A DNA stretch of 15,661 bases from Candidatus Tectimicrobiota bacterium (GTDB taxonomy: Bacteria; UBA8248; JACPRG01). The stretch lies in contig JACPRG010000165.1 of the NCBI GenBank assembly GCA_016190025.1, positions 1 through 15,661 on the forward strand. Reading direction: 5' to 3'. Below the pieces are notes generated by a model. That model did not search any database. It was not told where the DNA came from and saw only the letters and a list, made by a program, of their open reading frames with translations. Made by a program: the position numbers and the translations under genes. Of the stretch, positions 7,037 to 13,796 are shown one piece after another; the stretch's first letter is position 1, and the number at the start of each line of letters is the position of its first letter.

Positions 7037-7113
7037 GGTGTAGCGCCGGGGCTTTAGCCCCGGCTCCCAAAAGATGGCTGATTCGGCGCAGGCTGAAGCC
7101 TGCGCGCTACACC
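7037..7113. repeat. Inverted pair of REP-like GTGTAGCG-hairpin elements
   Basis: The left element is GGTGTAGCG (7037-7045) followed by a hairpin with 7-bp stem CCGGGGC/GCCCCGG and loop TTTA (7046-7063). The right element is a mirror image: hairpin GCGCAGGCT-GA-AGCCTGCGC (7086-7105) followed by GCTACACC (7106-7113). The outer arms GGTGTAGCGC and GCGCTACACC pair over 10 bases. The layout resembles bacterial REP/BIME intergenic elements: conserved head, variable hairpin, paired opposite orientation. Another head without a clear hairpin is at 7185-7194 and a further copy at 8593-8617. Confidence 0.7.
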
Positions 7114-7375
7114 GCTCAGCCCGTCTTCATAGACGCGGCCGGATCTTTTCCATGAGCGCGAAACGGGACGAATGTTTTAAAATAGGGTGTAGCGTGGGGA
7201 TGTCGGCCCCCGTTGTCTTCTGCAAGCCTATCCTTGTTGGGAAGATATGGCGGGGAGATTTCTCGCTCCGCTCAAGAACGGATTGCCTCATTGGTTACAA
7301 TCGGGTATCTGCCGATGGGCGCAACAGGCTTGCGCAAGAGGCGTGTGCTTCCAACAGCCAAAAAAGGGGGGTGTC

Positions 7376-8539
7376 ATGAAGCGACTGCTCGGATCGGCTC
7401 TCGGCGTCGTCCTCGCCACCTTACTCTCCGCGGCCGGACTGCGGGCCGAGATCCTGGCCATGGTCAACTACGAATCGAAGTCGCCGAATCTCGGGGGACC
7501 GAAAGAGCGCCGGGAGGGGTTGATGGTCCTGGACGTCGATCCGGGATCCCCGACGTTCGGCAAGATCCTGATGGACATCCCGCTGCCCCCCGACTTCCAC
7601 TCCCACCACATCTTCTACGACAAGACGATGACCAAGGCGTACGTCACCGCCTTCGGGAAAGACGTCCTGCACGTGATGGACATGCGGCGCTTCCCGTATC
7701 GCCTGAAAAAGATCGACGTCTCGGGTTGCGAAATCGGCGAGGACGTCGTCTTCTCCGATGACAACAAGACCTGGTATCTGACCTGCATGGGCTCACGGAA
7801 CGTGGTTGTCGGCGATGTGGCGGCGGACAAGGTCAAGGGAGAGATCCCGCTTCCGAAGACTTACCCGCACGGAATCGCCGTTCACAACGGCATTGACCGG
7901 ATGCTGGTGACGAGCACGGTGCGCCACACGGACCTCAAAGACGCGGGCGAGACGCTCGCGGTCATCCAGGCGAGCACGAGCAAGGTCTTGACCCCCCTCA
8001 AAGTCTCCCGCAAGCCGTCGCCCTCGCGCGAAGCCCCCGTGGAGGTCCTGTTCAGGCCGGGCTCGAACCCGCCCGTCGCTTTCACGACGAACATGTACGG
8101 CGCGTCGCTCTGGGCGGCGACTTGGAACCCGGCGAAAAAGGGCTTCGTCGTCAAGGAAGCGTTTGACTTCGCGAAGATCGCGGCCGGCGTGCCCCTGGAG
8201 CTGTATTTCAACAACAGGCGCGACCGGCTGTACGTGACGACGGCGAAACCCGGACAGTTCCACATCTTCGATGTCTCGCAAGACCCGGCGAGCCCTAAGT
8301 TCTTGAAAACGCTCCCGGCGGCCGAGGGCGCCCATCACGTCGCTTTTACGAAAGACGAACGCTACGCCTTCGTGCAGAATTCCCTCCTGAACCTGCCGGG
8401 ATTGAGCGACGGCTCGATCACGGTGGTCGATCTTCAGAAAGAGGAGGTCGTCACAACCGTTGACACCTTGAAAAACATGGGGCTGAACCCTAACTGCATC
8501 GTCCTGCTGCCCGAGTGGAACCACCTCGCGGGCCATTAG
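7376..8539 (+). CDS. Secreted beta-propeller (YVTN/YncE-like) protein
   Basis: A 387-residue protein. The ATG at 7376 is preceded by a GGGGGG purine tract, and the N terminus MKRLLGSALGVVLATLLSAA followed by GLRA is a signal peptide, so the product is exported. The mature part has repeated beta-propeller blade signatures: GLMVLDVDP, KAYVTAFGKDVLHVMDM, KTWYLTCMGSRNVVVGDV, RLYVTTAKPGQFHIFDV, RYAFVQNSLL and SITVVDLQKEEVVTTVDT, i.e. the visible-strand / turn / bookkeeping-value pattern of YVTN and cytochrome-D1-like propellers. No haem motif (CxxCH) and no catalytic signature were seen. It stands alone on the plus strand between palindrome-rich spacers, so neighbours give no hint of function. It may bind a ligand or partner in the periplasm. 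A longer in-frame reading from 7247 lacks a signal sequence and is rejected. Confidence 0.82.
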   Translation: MKRLLGSALGVVLATLLSAAGLRAEILAMVNYESKSPNLGGPKERREGLMVLDVDPGSPTFGKILMDIPLPPDFHSHHIFYDKTMTKAYVTAFGKDVLHVMDMRRFPYRLKKIDVSGCEIGEDVVFSDDNKTWYLTCMGSRNVVVGDVAADKVKGEIPLPKTYPHGIAVHNGIDRMLVTSTVRHTDLKDAGETLAVIQASTSKVLTPLKVSRKPSPSREAPVEVLFRPGSNPPVAFTTNMYGASLWAATWNPAKKGFVVKEAFDFAKIAAGVPLELYFNNRRDRLYVTTAKPGQFHIFDVSQDPASPKFLKTLPAAEGAHHVAFTKDERYAFVQNSLLNLPGLSDGSITVVDLQKEEVVTTVDTLKNMGLNPNCIVLLPEWNHLAGH

Positions 8540-8560
8540 GAGGGCGTCGAGGCCCGCCTC

Positions 8561-8578
8561 CCCCCGCTTTCGCGGGGG
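8561..8578 (+). terminator. Hairpin after the beta-propeller gene
   Basis: A 7-bp perfect GC stem CCCCCGC/GCGGGGG with loop TTTC lies 22 bases after the stop at 8539. There is no T tract, so it is a weak terminator candidate or a dispersed palindrome. Confidence 0.35.
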
Positions 8579-8592
8579 CGAGCCACGAGGGC

Positions 8593-8617
8593 TGTAGCGG
8601 CAGAGCTTGCCTCTGCC
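8593..8617 (+). repeat. REP-like GTAGCG-hairpin element, further copy
   Basis: CTGTAGCG is followed by a hairpin with stem GGCAGAG/CTCTGCC and loop CTTGC (8599-8617). It shares the TGTAGCG head of the 7037-7113 pair but a different stem, as expected for a dispersed element with compensating stem changes. Confidence 0.55.
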
Positions 8618-8704
8618 CTGAATCCCCGCGCAGGCGGGGACGCGCCTGTGGCGGAGGAACGATTTTCCAGGGGCGCTGCTGTCGGTGGATGCGGGGAGTC
8701 CCCG

Positions 8705-8760
8705 TTTGAAAAGCCCCACCAGGACGCTGCCGCCGACGGTCGGGCCGCGCGCCCCTGGCG
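8705..8760 (-). pseudogene. Remnant of an EamA transporter 3' end
   Basis: The 27 bases at 8715-8741 match 9981-10007, the 3' end of the intact EamA gene at 9971-10909, with one mismatch, and the adjoining TTTGAAAA resembles that gene's TTTAAAA stop region. The minus-strand reading gives GPTVGGSVLVGLF, against CLTVGGGVLVGLF in the intact protein, but the stop is lost and the frame further upstream is no longer family-like. Only about 40-60 bases of homology remain. Confidence 0.6.
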
Positions 8761-8902
8761 CCCGGCAGGATGGAGCCGCGCGAGACCCCCCCGCCCGTTT
8801 CAGGGTGGCGGGACGACAGGACGCCGCCGGTCCTGCGGGCGCTGAATGTCTCGTGTTGTGTCCCAGAAATTCGTTGAATATGTCCTCTGTCCGTCACTCA
8901 GG

Positions 8903-8952
8903 GGCGCCACGGGCGGCTTGAGGTCTGTGACCTCTTGTCCGCCCGTGGCACC
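8903..8952. repeat. 50-base imperfect palindrome
   Basis: Outer arms GGCGCCACGGGCGG and CCGCCCGTGGCACC pair with one mismatch; after a short unpaired stretch, an inner hairpin GAGGTC-TGT-GACCTC (8920-8934) closes the structure. It shares the GGYGCCAC...GTGGCACC ends with the palindrome at 8977-9009 and the inner hairpin design with the array at 6960-7008. Confidence 0.7.
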
Positions 8953-8970
8953 ACTTCGGCCTGTATCCGT

Positions 8971-9009
8971 GGAAAAGGTGCCACTGGCAGGCAAGCTGCC
9001 AGTGGCACC
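8971..9009 (-). terminator. Intrinsic terminator of the SYLF gene
   Basis: A perfect 14-bp stem (8977-8990 with 8996-9009) and 5-base loop lies 50 bases downstream of the SYLF stop at 9059. On the minus strand the stem is followed directly by TTTTCC (8976-8971), a short U tract. The opposite side has no T tract, so termination is expected for the minus strand. Confidence 0.65.
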
Positions 9010-9058
9010 GCTCGTTTCGAAGCTGAGAACTTGTGTTGCGAATTTCCGGGGCCAGACG

Positions 9059-9679
9059 TTAGTAGCCTGAACCCGGAGCCTTTCCTTCCGCCATGACGTT
9101 GTCCTTCGGCTCGAAGGTAAACTTCTGTCCCCCGACACTCGCTTCGAACATCAGACCTCCCTTGGCCAGCGTGAAGATGGCCACGCCGCTGGAATAGTCG
9201 ACGTTAGTGGCGGCTCCCTTGTCTGCCGCCACGGCGGAAGCCTGGGCGCTCATCTCATAGTTGCCCTGCTTGAAACGGTCCAGGGTCGCCTTGTCCTCGA
9301 AGAAGATGACCTCGCTGTAGGCCTGGCCGCCCAACTGGACCCCGAGGGTGAACTGCATCAGGCGGGCGGTTCCAACCGGCTCCCATCGGGTCTCCTTCTT
9401 CTCCGCCGACTTGTCCGCGTTCTTCACCGACCGTTCATAGACGACGCCGGTCCCATAGGCGCCCCCGATGCCGACGGCGCCCTTGCCCACCCTCGGGAAG
9501 ACGGCATACCCATAGGACTTCTCGAAAAAGGTGTTGAGCGTCGGGTCTGCCTGTGTGAACCGGGCGATTGTCTCTTGGGCACGACTTGCAAGTTCCGGGT
9601 CCCACCCGGCTCGCGCGGGGCTTGCCGCAGAGACGACAAAGAAAAGGCTCAAAAGCACCAGATTCCCCAGCTGTCTCAT
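9059..9679 (-). CDS. Secreted SYLF-domain (YSC84-like) lipid-binding protein
   Basis: A 206-residue protein with a signal peptide (hydrophobic LVLLSLFFVVSA, cleavage expected after ARA at residue 24). The mature part carries the SYLF/YSC84 signature: a helix ending in ARFTQADPTLNTFFEKSYGYAVFP, then GKGAVGIGGAYGTGVVYE, a strand QFTLGVQLGGQAYSEVIFFED and a final AKGGLMFEASVGGQKFTFEP. The domain binds phosphoinositides in eukaryotes; bacterial members are exported proteins of mostly unknown role, thought to associate with membranes. Length matches bacterial members. The start ATG at 9679 follows GGAGGAGGG at short distance. It appears to be a single-gene unit with its own terminator at 8971-9009. 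No link with the neighbouring transporters can be shown. Confidence 0.9.
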   Translation of the reverse strand: MRQLGNLVLLSLFFVVSAASPARAGWDPELASRAQETIARFTQADPTLNTFFEKSYGYAVFPRVGKGAVGIGGAYGTGVVYERSVKNADKSAEKKETRWEPVGTARLMQFTLGVQLGGQAYSEVIFFEDKATLDRFKQGNYEMSAQASAVAADKGAATNVDYSSGVAIFTLAKGGLMFEASVGGQKFTFEPKDNVMAEGKAPGSGY

Positions 9680-9682
9680 CTT

Positions 9683-9691
9683 CCCTCCTCC
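9683..9691 (-). promoter_or_regulatory. Shine-Dalgarno site of the SYLF gene
   Basis: Minus-strand GGAGGAGGG ends 3-6 bases before the ATG at 9679, depending on the pairing register. It fixes the start. Confidence 0.7.
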
Positions 9692-9970
9692 AAATGGGTT
9701 TCCCCCGCGGCACGCCCTTCTTGAGACAGCGGGTCTTGAGGCGGCGGGCGCGCCGCCAAGTCCTATCCATCAAATCTTTTGTCCGGTCCGGCTGGCCGCA
9801 AGATGTCAAATCCCTTACAGCCGTAAACCGAAAGCCCCTTGCTCCAACCCAACGTTGTCTCGTTAATTTTCGTCTTGGTTTCGGGGATCGTGTGGCGGTC
9901 GCGGTTTTTCTATCGAAAAGCCGTCAAAAGGGGACGGCGGAGGCTTTGGCCCCCGCGCCAAGGAAAGGAT

Positions 9971-10909
9971 TTAAAACAGTCCCACCAGGACGCCGCCGCC
10001 GACGGTCAGGCAGGCCCCGAGGACCAGCTTCAGCGTGATGCGCTCCAGTCGGCGAAGGAAGAAGACTGAAAGCAGAAGGACCATCAGGGGAGAGGTCTGG
10101 ATGAGCGTGAAGACGATGGAGACCTGCCCCAGCTGGATGGCGGAGACCATTCCGTAAACGGCCGCCGCCGCGGTCAGCCCCGACAGGATGAGCCAGGGGA
10201 TGCCGGGCCGCCGGATGCCGAACCGATTGCCCGGAGGGAAGCAGAAGGACAAGAGGGGATACATCAAAAGCCCCGTCGTGGTTGTGACCCACGCGCCCAG
10301 GAGGGGAGAGGGCATCTTCCCCAGGGCGAGTTTGTAGAGGACCGAGCCGCTGCCGCCCGCGATCCCCGCCAGCAAAGGGAACAGGAAGTCCAGCTTTCTC
10401 GGCGGAGCCGCCATTGGGTAGGGGTTCGCCGCGGCGACCGCCGCGGAAGGCGCAGGCGCCCCGGCCGCTTCCGCGCGTCGGCTCAGCCCTTCGGCGGAGA
10501 TGAGGATGATCCCCCCGACCGCCATGGCGATCCCGACGTACTGAAGCGCCTCCAGGCGCTCCCCCAGCAGGAAGAAGGCCAGGATGCCGGCGAAGATGGG
10601 ACCCGAGCCTTTGATGGAAGCGGAGCGGGCGACGCCGATGCGCTGAATCCCGATCACGAAGAAGATGAGGAAGAGTCCGGGGTTCAGAATCCCCGTCAAA
10701 AAGAACCAGCGGAACCCGAGGCTGGTCAGATCGGAAAACATCCCCGCCGCCCCGATGATGAGCGTGTACGCAACCCACTGGGCGGCCACCGACACGATGG
10801 CCCCCATGTCCGGGGTCGTGTGCCGGAGCCCCTTGCGCAGGGAGAGGTCGGTCAAGGCGAAGAACAGGGCCGACACGAGCGCCACGAGAATTGCAAGGGC
10901 AGGCGTCAT
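9971..10909 (-). CDS. EamA/DMT-family transporter (paralogue A)
   Basis: A 312-residue inner-membrane protein with about ten hydrophobic segments arranged as two EamA halves, joined by a hydrophilic alanine/proline-rich linker near residues 140-170. Motifs shared with the two paralogues downstream: GIQRIGVARS, KGSGPIF, LLGERL in the first half; FPLLAGI, LGKMPSPLLGAW and AIQLGQVSIVFTLIQTSPL in the second; and the C-terminal LTVGGGVLVGLF. DMT transporters commonly export amino acids, nucleotides or other metabolites; the substrate is unknown. The start ATG at 10909 gives the family N terminus MTPALAILVALVSALFFAL; the ribosome site is weak, as for its paralogues. It shows the same length and layout as the paralogues at 12776 and 13797. 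Its last codons have been copied or left behind as the remnant at 8705-8760. Confidence 0.92.
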   Translation of the reverse strand: MTPALAILVALVSALFFALTDLSLRKGLRHTTPDMGAIVSVAAQWVAYTLIIGAAGMFSDLTSLGFRWFFLTGILNPGLFLIFFVIGIQRIGVARSASIKGSGPIFAGILAFFLLGERLEALQYVGIAMAVGGIILISAEGLSRRAEAAGAPAPSAAVAAANPYPMAAPPRKLDFLFPLLAGIAGGSGSVLYKLALGKMPSPLLGAWVTTTTGLLMYPLLSFCFPPGNRFGIRRPGIPWLILSGLTAAAAVYGMVSAIQLGQVSIVFTLIQTSPLMVLLLSVFFLRRLERITLKLVLGACLTVGGGVLVGLF

Positions 10910-10996
10910 GGCTCAACCGTCCCAAGGATTGCCCCAAAGATTGCCGAAGCTGCGTCCGCTCGCGGGATGTTCCAACATTCTTCCCCTTTCCGCAAC

Positions 10997-11070
10997 TCAA
11001 AAAAGGCTCACCCGCATCCCCCCGCCGACGGTCAAGGGCGCGCCCGCGACTCCTGCGGAGGGGTTCGACG
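10997..11070 (-). pseudogene. Second remnant of an EamA transporter 3' end
   Basis: The minus-strand reading ends GAPLTVGGGMRVSLF and a TGA (10999-10997), matching the ends GAALTVSGGVLVSLL and GGTLTVGGGVLASLF of the intact paralogues, stop included. DNA similarity is clear over 10997-11034 (shared blocks GGCTCACC and CGCCGACGGTCA) and fades by about 11070. No further upstream part of the gene is found; the divergent membrane-protein gene begins at 11201. Its position just beyond the start of paralogue A fits a lost tandem copy. Confidence 0.6.
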
Positions 11071-11189
11071 CCGCCCGGGGTCTCGACTTGTGGCGCGACA
11101 GTGTGGTCTTGTAACCGGCGAGGAGGATTACAATATCTGCTCTCAGCGGGCGGGGCGCGGGGGTTCTAAGCTCAGCCCAGACGAAACTC

Positions 11190-11196
11190 AAGGAGG
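11190..11196 (+). promoter_or_regulatory. Shine-Dalgarno site of the membrane protein gene
   Basis: AAGGAGG lies 4 bases before the ATG at 11201. It selects this start over a frame that is open for 127 more codons upstream across the EamA remnant. Confidence 0.85.
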
Positions 11197-11200
11197 ATTG

Positions 11201-12694
11201 ATGGAGCCGTCCTCTCCAGAAGCCGCCGATTCCACCCTCCCCACCTGGGGGCAGACTTGCCGTCTGATGGCGGGGGTCGCGCTGGTCTATGCCCTTTTCA
11301 TGAATCCGGCCCCCACAAGCTCGATGGTCTTGAACAACCTCCACCTCGCCGTCTCTTTGGTGGACCGGCGCAGCGTCGAATTGGCCGGCTATCGCGACGT
11401 GGACGTCCTGGTTCACCAGGGCCGGCACTATTCAGGCCAGCCCCCGGGATCGGCCTTGCCAGCGGCCGCCTTGTACGGGCTTTTGCGACCCCTATTCTCT
11501 TCTCAAGACGAGGGGGCGAACGTCCGTGCGTTGAACGTCCTGTCCATCTTGCTCGTGGGCATTCCGCTCACGGCGATCGCGGTGGGGTTGTTCTTCCGGA
11601 TGGCCGCCCTGCTGGCGGGCGACCGGCGATCCGCCTTCCTCGTCGCCTGCCTGGTGGCGTTTGGCACCCCCCTCTTCGGCTACAGCGGCGGATATTACAA
11701 GAAGCACGTGGCGGCGGCTCTGGCCTTCATCGCGTTTTACCTGCTCTTCTCCGAGCGGCGGGGCCAAAGGCCCCATCCGGCGGCGTCCTTGGGAAGCGGC
11801 CTGTTGGGCGGCTTCGCGGGGACCGTGGATTACCCGTGGATTCTCTTCGTCCCGCTGCTGATGGCCTATCGGCTGACGTACCCGCGGCCCCGGCAATGTC
11901 TGTATCTTCTCCTCGGCGCGGCTGTGCCGGCGGTTTTTCTGATGGGCTATCACGGCCTGGCCTTCGGGTCCCCCTGGGTCCCCTTTTATGCATATACCGA
12001 GAGCTACCGGGCCAGCCGGGGATTGGCGTTTTCTCCGGGCAGGCTGTTGCGAATCCTGGCCGGCCACCGGGCGGGGCTGATTCCCTTCGTGCCGCTCGTT
12101 CTTTTCCTGCCGCGGGGCCTGTGGGTCTGGTGGAGAGACGGACGCTGGCGTCCCGAGTGGTTCCTGGTCGGCGTCCCGGCTGTGGGTCTTCCTCTTTTGT
12201 ACTCATTTTATTGGGCGGGAGACATCTCCGGCGGCGAGGCCTTGGCGGCTCGCCAGCCCGTCAACATATTTCCCCTCGCGGCCCTCGCCTGGGTTTTCTC
12301 CCTCCCGGTCTGTTCGCGGCGGGGATTCTGGACGCTGGCGGGCCTGTCCGTGCTGTTCGCGTACCTGGGCGCTCAGGCGCACGCGATCCCTTCCGACAGC
12401 TATCCCCTGACCTATGCGCTCAAAGACCTTGTGCTCTCCCTGGGCTCTCCCGAGCTGTTTGACCTGTACCTCCCGCGGTGGCTCGGTCTCGAGACGCCCC
12501 TCCTGCTGCGGCGCTTCCCCGAGGCGTTCGAAGGCGTCAGGCTGCTCAAGGCCTTCGGGGTTCAGGCGGCCTCGACTCTTGTTTTCTCGGGCGCCCTGGC
12601 GGCCGTCTTCTACGGCCTGCGAAGGCTGTGGGCCGGGCTTGAAGGCGGGCCTTCCGGACGTCCTCGCGCGAACGGGTCGGCCGTCTCCCGGTAA
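11201..12694 (+). CDS. Multi-pass membrane protein resembling GT-C / GT39-type glycosyltransferases
   Basis: A 497-residue integral membrane protein with roughly ten hydrophobic segments. The first segment (about 22-36) is followed by an extra-cytoplasmic loop with NNLHLAVSLVDRRSVELAGY, DVDVLVHQGRHYSGQPPG and ALPAAALYGLL. An acidic residue in the first loop plus a G-x-x-Y-S-x-x-PPG stretch before the next helix is the usual look of GT39/ArnT-like lipid-linked sugar transferases and related uncharacterised membrane proteins. Later features are TVDYPWILFVPLLMAYRL and a basic, proline-rich tail (about 480-497). A likely role is sugar transfer to lipid or protein at the periplasmic face, but no sequence identity to a characterised enzyme can be shown. 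It is alone on the plus strand, between minus-strand EamA genes. Start chosen from the AAGGAGG site. Confidence 0.72.
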   Translation: MEPSSPEAADSTLPTWGQTCRLMAGVALVYALFMNPAPTSSMVLNNLHLAVSLVDRRSVELAGYRDVDVLVHQGRHYSGQPPGSALPAAALYGLLRPLFSSQDEGANVRALNVLSILLVGIPLTAIAVGLFFRMAALLAGDRRSAFLVACLVAFGTPLFGYSGGYYKKHVAAALAFIAFYLLFSERRGQRPHPAASLGSGLLGGFAGTVDYPWILFVPLLMAYRLTYPRPRQCLYLLLGAAVPAVFLMGYHGLAFGSPWVPFYAYTESYRASRGLAFSPGRLLRILAGHRAGLIPFVPLVLFLPRGLWVWWRDGRWRPEWFLVGVPAVGLPLLYSFYWAGDISGGEALAARQPVNIFPLAALAWVFSLPVCSRRGFWTLAGLSVLFAYLGAQAHAIPSDSYPLTYALKDLVLSLGSPELFDLYLPRWLGLETPLLLRRFPEAFEGVRLLKAFGVQAASTLVFSGALAAVFYGLRRLWAGLEGGPSGRPRANGSAVSR

Positions 12695-12729
12695 ATGCCC
12701 TTGCATGTGGGCGACAAGCGGCGTTCGCG

Positions 12730-12768
12730 GTCCGGAACTTCCCGTTTCGACTTCCGGGGCGTTCGGAC
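12730..12768. terminator. Imperfect palindrome between convergent genes
   Basis: Arms GTCCGGAAC (12730-12738) and GTTCGGAC (12761-12768) pair with one bulged base, with a further CCCG/CGGG pairing inside. It lies between the stops of the membrane protein (12694) and EamA paralogue B (12776), so it could stop transcription both ways. No T tract is present. Confidence 0.3.
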
Positions 12769-12775
12769 TCAGACC

Positions 12776-13705
12776 TTACAGCAGGCTCACCAGCACCCCG
12801 CCGCTCACCGTCAGGGCCGCCCCGAAGGCCACCCTGGGCGTGACGCGCTCCAGCTGGCGCAGGAAAAAGACCGACAGCAGGAGCACGAAAAGGGGGGAGG
12901 TCTGATTCAGCGTGAAGACGATGGAAACCTGGCCGAGGCCGATGGCGAGGATGAGCCCGTACAGGGCCGCCGAGGAGCACAGCCCCGCCAGGGCGACCCA
13001 GGGCAGAGCGGCCGGGCGCGCGTGATACCGCCCCTCCCTGGGGAAGAAGAACGCCAGGAGCGGAAAGAGCAAAAACCCCATGGAGGTCCCCAGCCAGGCG
13101 CCCAGGAGGGGGAAGGGCATCTTTCCCAGGCTCACCTTGAACAAGACCGATCCGGCCCCGGCCGCCACCCCCGCCAGGAGAGGGAAGACGTAGTCGATCT
13201 TCCGCGCGGGGGCCTTGGCCGGGTTTTCCCCTCTTCCGCGGCCCAGCGGGGCGGCCGGGAAACCCAGGGGGCGCCGGGCGAGCCCCTCCGTCGAGATGAC
13301 GAGGATCCCTCCGATGACCAGCGCGATCGCCAGGTATTGAAGGGGCCGGAGCCGCTCCCCCAGAAAGGCCAGGGCGAAGAGCACGGAGAAGATGGGCGCG
13401 GAGCCCTTGATGGGCGAGGAACGGGCGACGCCGATCCGCTGAATCCCGAGGAGGAAGAAGGTCAGGAAGAGACAGGGGTTCATGAGGCCCGCCGCCAGAA
13501 ACCAGAGCGACCCGGAGAGGGTAAAGGCGGAGGGGTCCGCGAAGGCCAGGACCGCGACGGTGTAGATCAGCCACTGGACGCCCACCGTCAGGATGGAAGA
13601 CATGGCGGGGCTCGCGAAGCGGAGGCCGTTCCGGTGGGAGATCTCCGCCAGGGCGAAGAGAAAAGCGGACCCGACGGCCACCAGGACTGCGTAGACGGGC
13701 GTCAT
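12776..13705 (-). CDS. EamA/DMT-family transporter (paralogue B)
   Basis: A 309-residue inner-membrane transporter of about ten hydrophobic segments, start ATG at 13705 (MTPVYAVLVAVGSAFLFALA). Shared paralogue motifs: GIQRIGVARSSPIKGSAPIF, FLGERLRPLQYL, a linker near 145-168, FPLLAGVAAGAGSVLFKVSLG, AIGLGQVSIVFTLNQTSPLF and the C-terminal ALTVSGGVLVSLL. It is closest in layout to paralogue C, which ends 91 bases upstream on the same strand; the two are probably a tandem duplication and may be co-transcribed. Variable residues in the linker and around the helices suggest separate substrates, but this is inference. No substrate can be named. Confidence 0.92.
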   Translation of the reverse strand: MTPVYAVLVAVGSAFLFALAEISHRNGLRFASPAMSSILTVGVQWLIYTVAVLAFADPSAFTLSGSLWFLAAGLMNPCLFLTFFLLGIQRIGVARSSPIKGSAPIFSVLFALAFLGERLRPLQYLAIALVIGGILVISTEGLARRPLGFPAAPLGRGRGENPAKAPARKIDYVFPLLAGVAAGAGSVLFKVSLGKMPFPLLGAWLGTSMGFLLFPLLAFFFPREGRYHARPAALPWVALAGLCSSAALYGLILAIGLGQVSIVFTLNQTSPLFVLLLSVFFLRQLERVTPRVAFGAALTVSGGVLVSLL

Positions 13706-13796
13706 GACTCCATCGGACGGGCGGACACGGCCATCCCCTCCACTCTCCGGGCCGCCCCCTCTCCTGTCGCGCCATCCGAGGCGGCGATTCAGCCCT

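Larger units (their letters stand above)
6813..7375. other. Intergenic region between divergent transcription units, rich in palindromes
   Basis: 563 bases without a credible gene. It holds, left to right: the leader and promoter of the minus-strand operon, a tandem array of three small hairpins (6960-7008), an inverted pair of GTGTAGCG-hairpin repeats (7037-7113), an incomplete third copy (7185-7194), and the leader of the plus-strand beta-propeller gene. Short open frames here give low-complexity, arginine-rich translations without an upstream ribosome site. Confidence 0.75.
8540..9058. other. Intergenic region with palindromes and a transporter-gene remnant
   Basis: 519 bases between two convergent genes with no credible intact gene. 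It contains a hairpin CCCCCGC-TTTC-GCGGGGG directly after the propeller gene (8561-8578), a GTAGCG-hairpin repeat (8593-8617), a hairpin TCCCCGC-GCAG-GCGGGGA (8623-8640), a decayed EamA 3' end (about 8705-8760), a 50-base palindrome (8903-8952) and a terminator palindrome (8971-9009). Confidence 0.75.

Noticed and set aside
6960..7113. CRISPR array
   Set aside because: Units are tiny palindromes with 2-base spacers and differing sequence; there are no unique spacers and no cas genes.
7282..7304. Possible promoter for the beta-propeller gene (TTGCCT...TATCTG, or TACAAT at 7296-7301)
   Set aside because: The first pair matches the -10 poorly and TACAAT has no -35 at 16-18 bases. Not strong enough to annotate.
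9902..9923. Hairpin CGGTTTTTC-TATC-GAAAAGCCG as a terminator of EamA paralogue A
   Set aside because: The stem contains a mismatch or wobble and no T tract follows on the minus strand.
11129..11134. TACAAT as a -10 box for the GT39-like gene
   Set aside because: Position is plausible but no -35 hexamer lies at the right distance.
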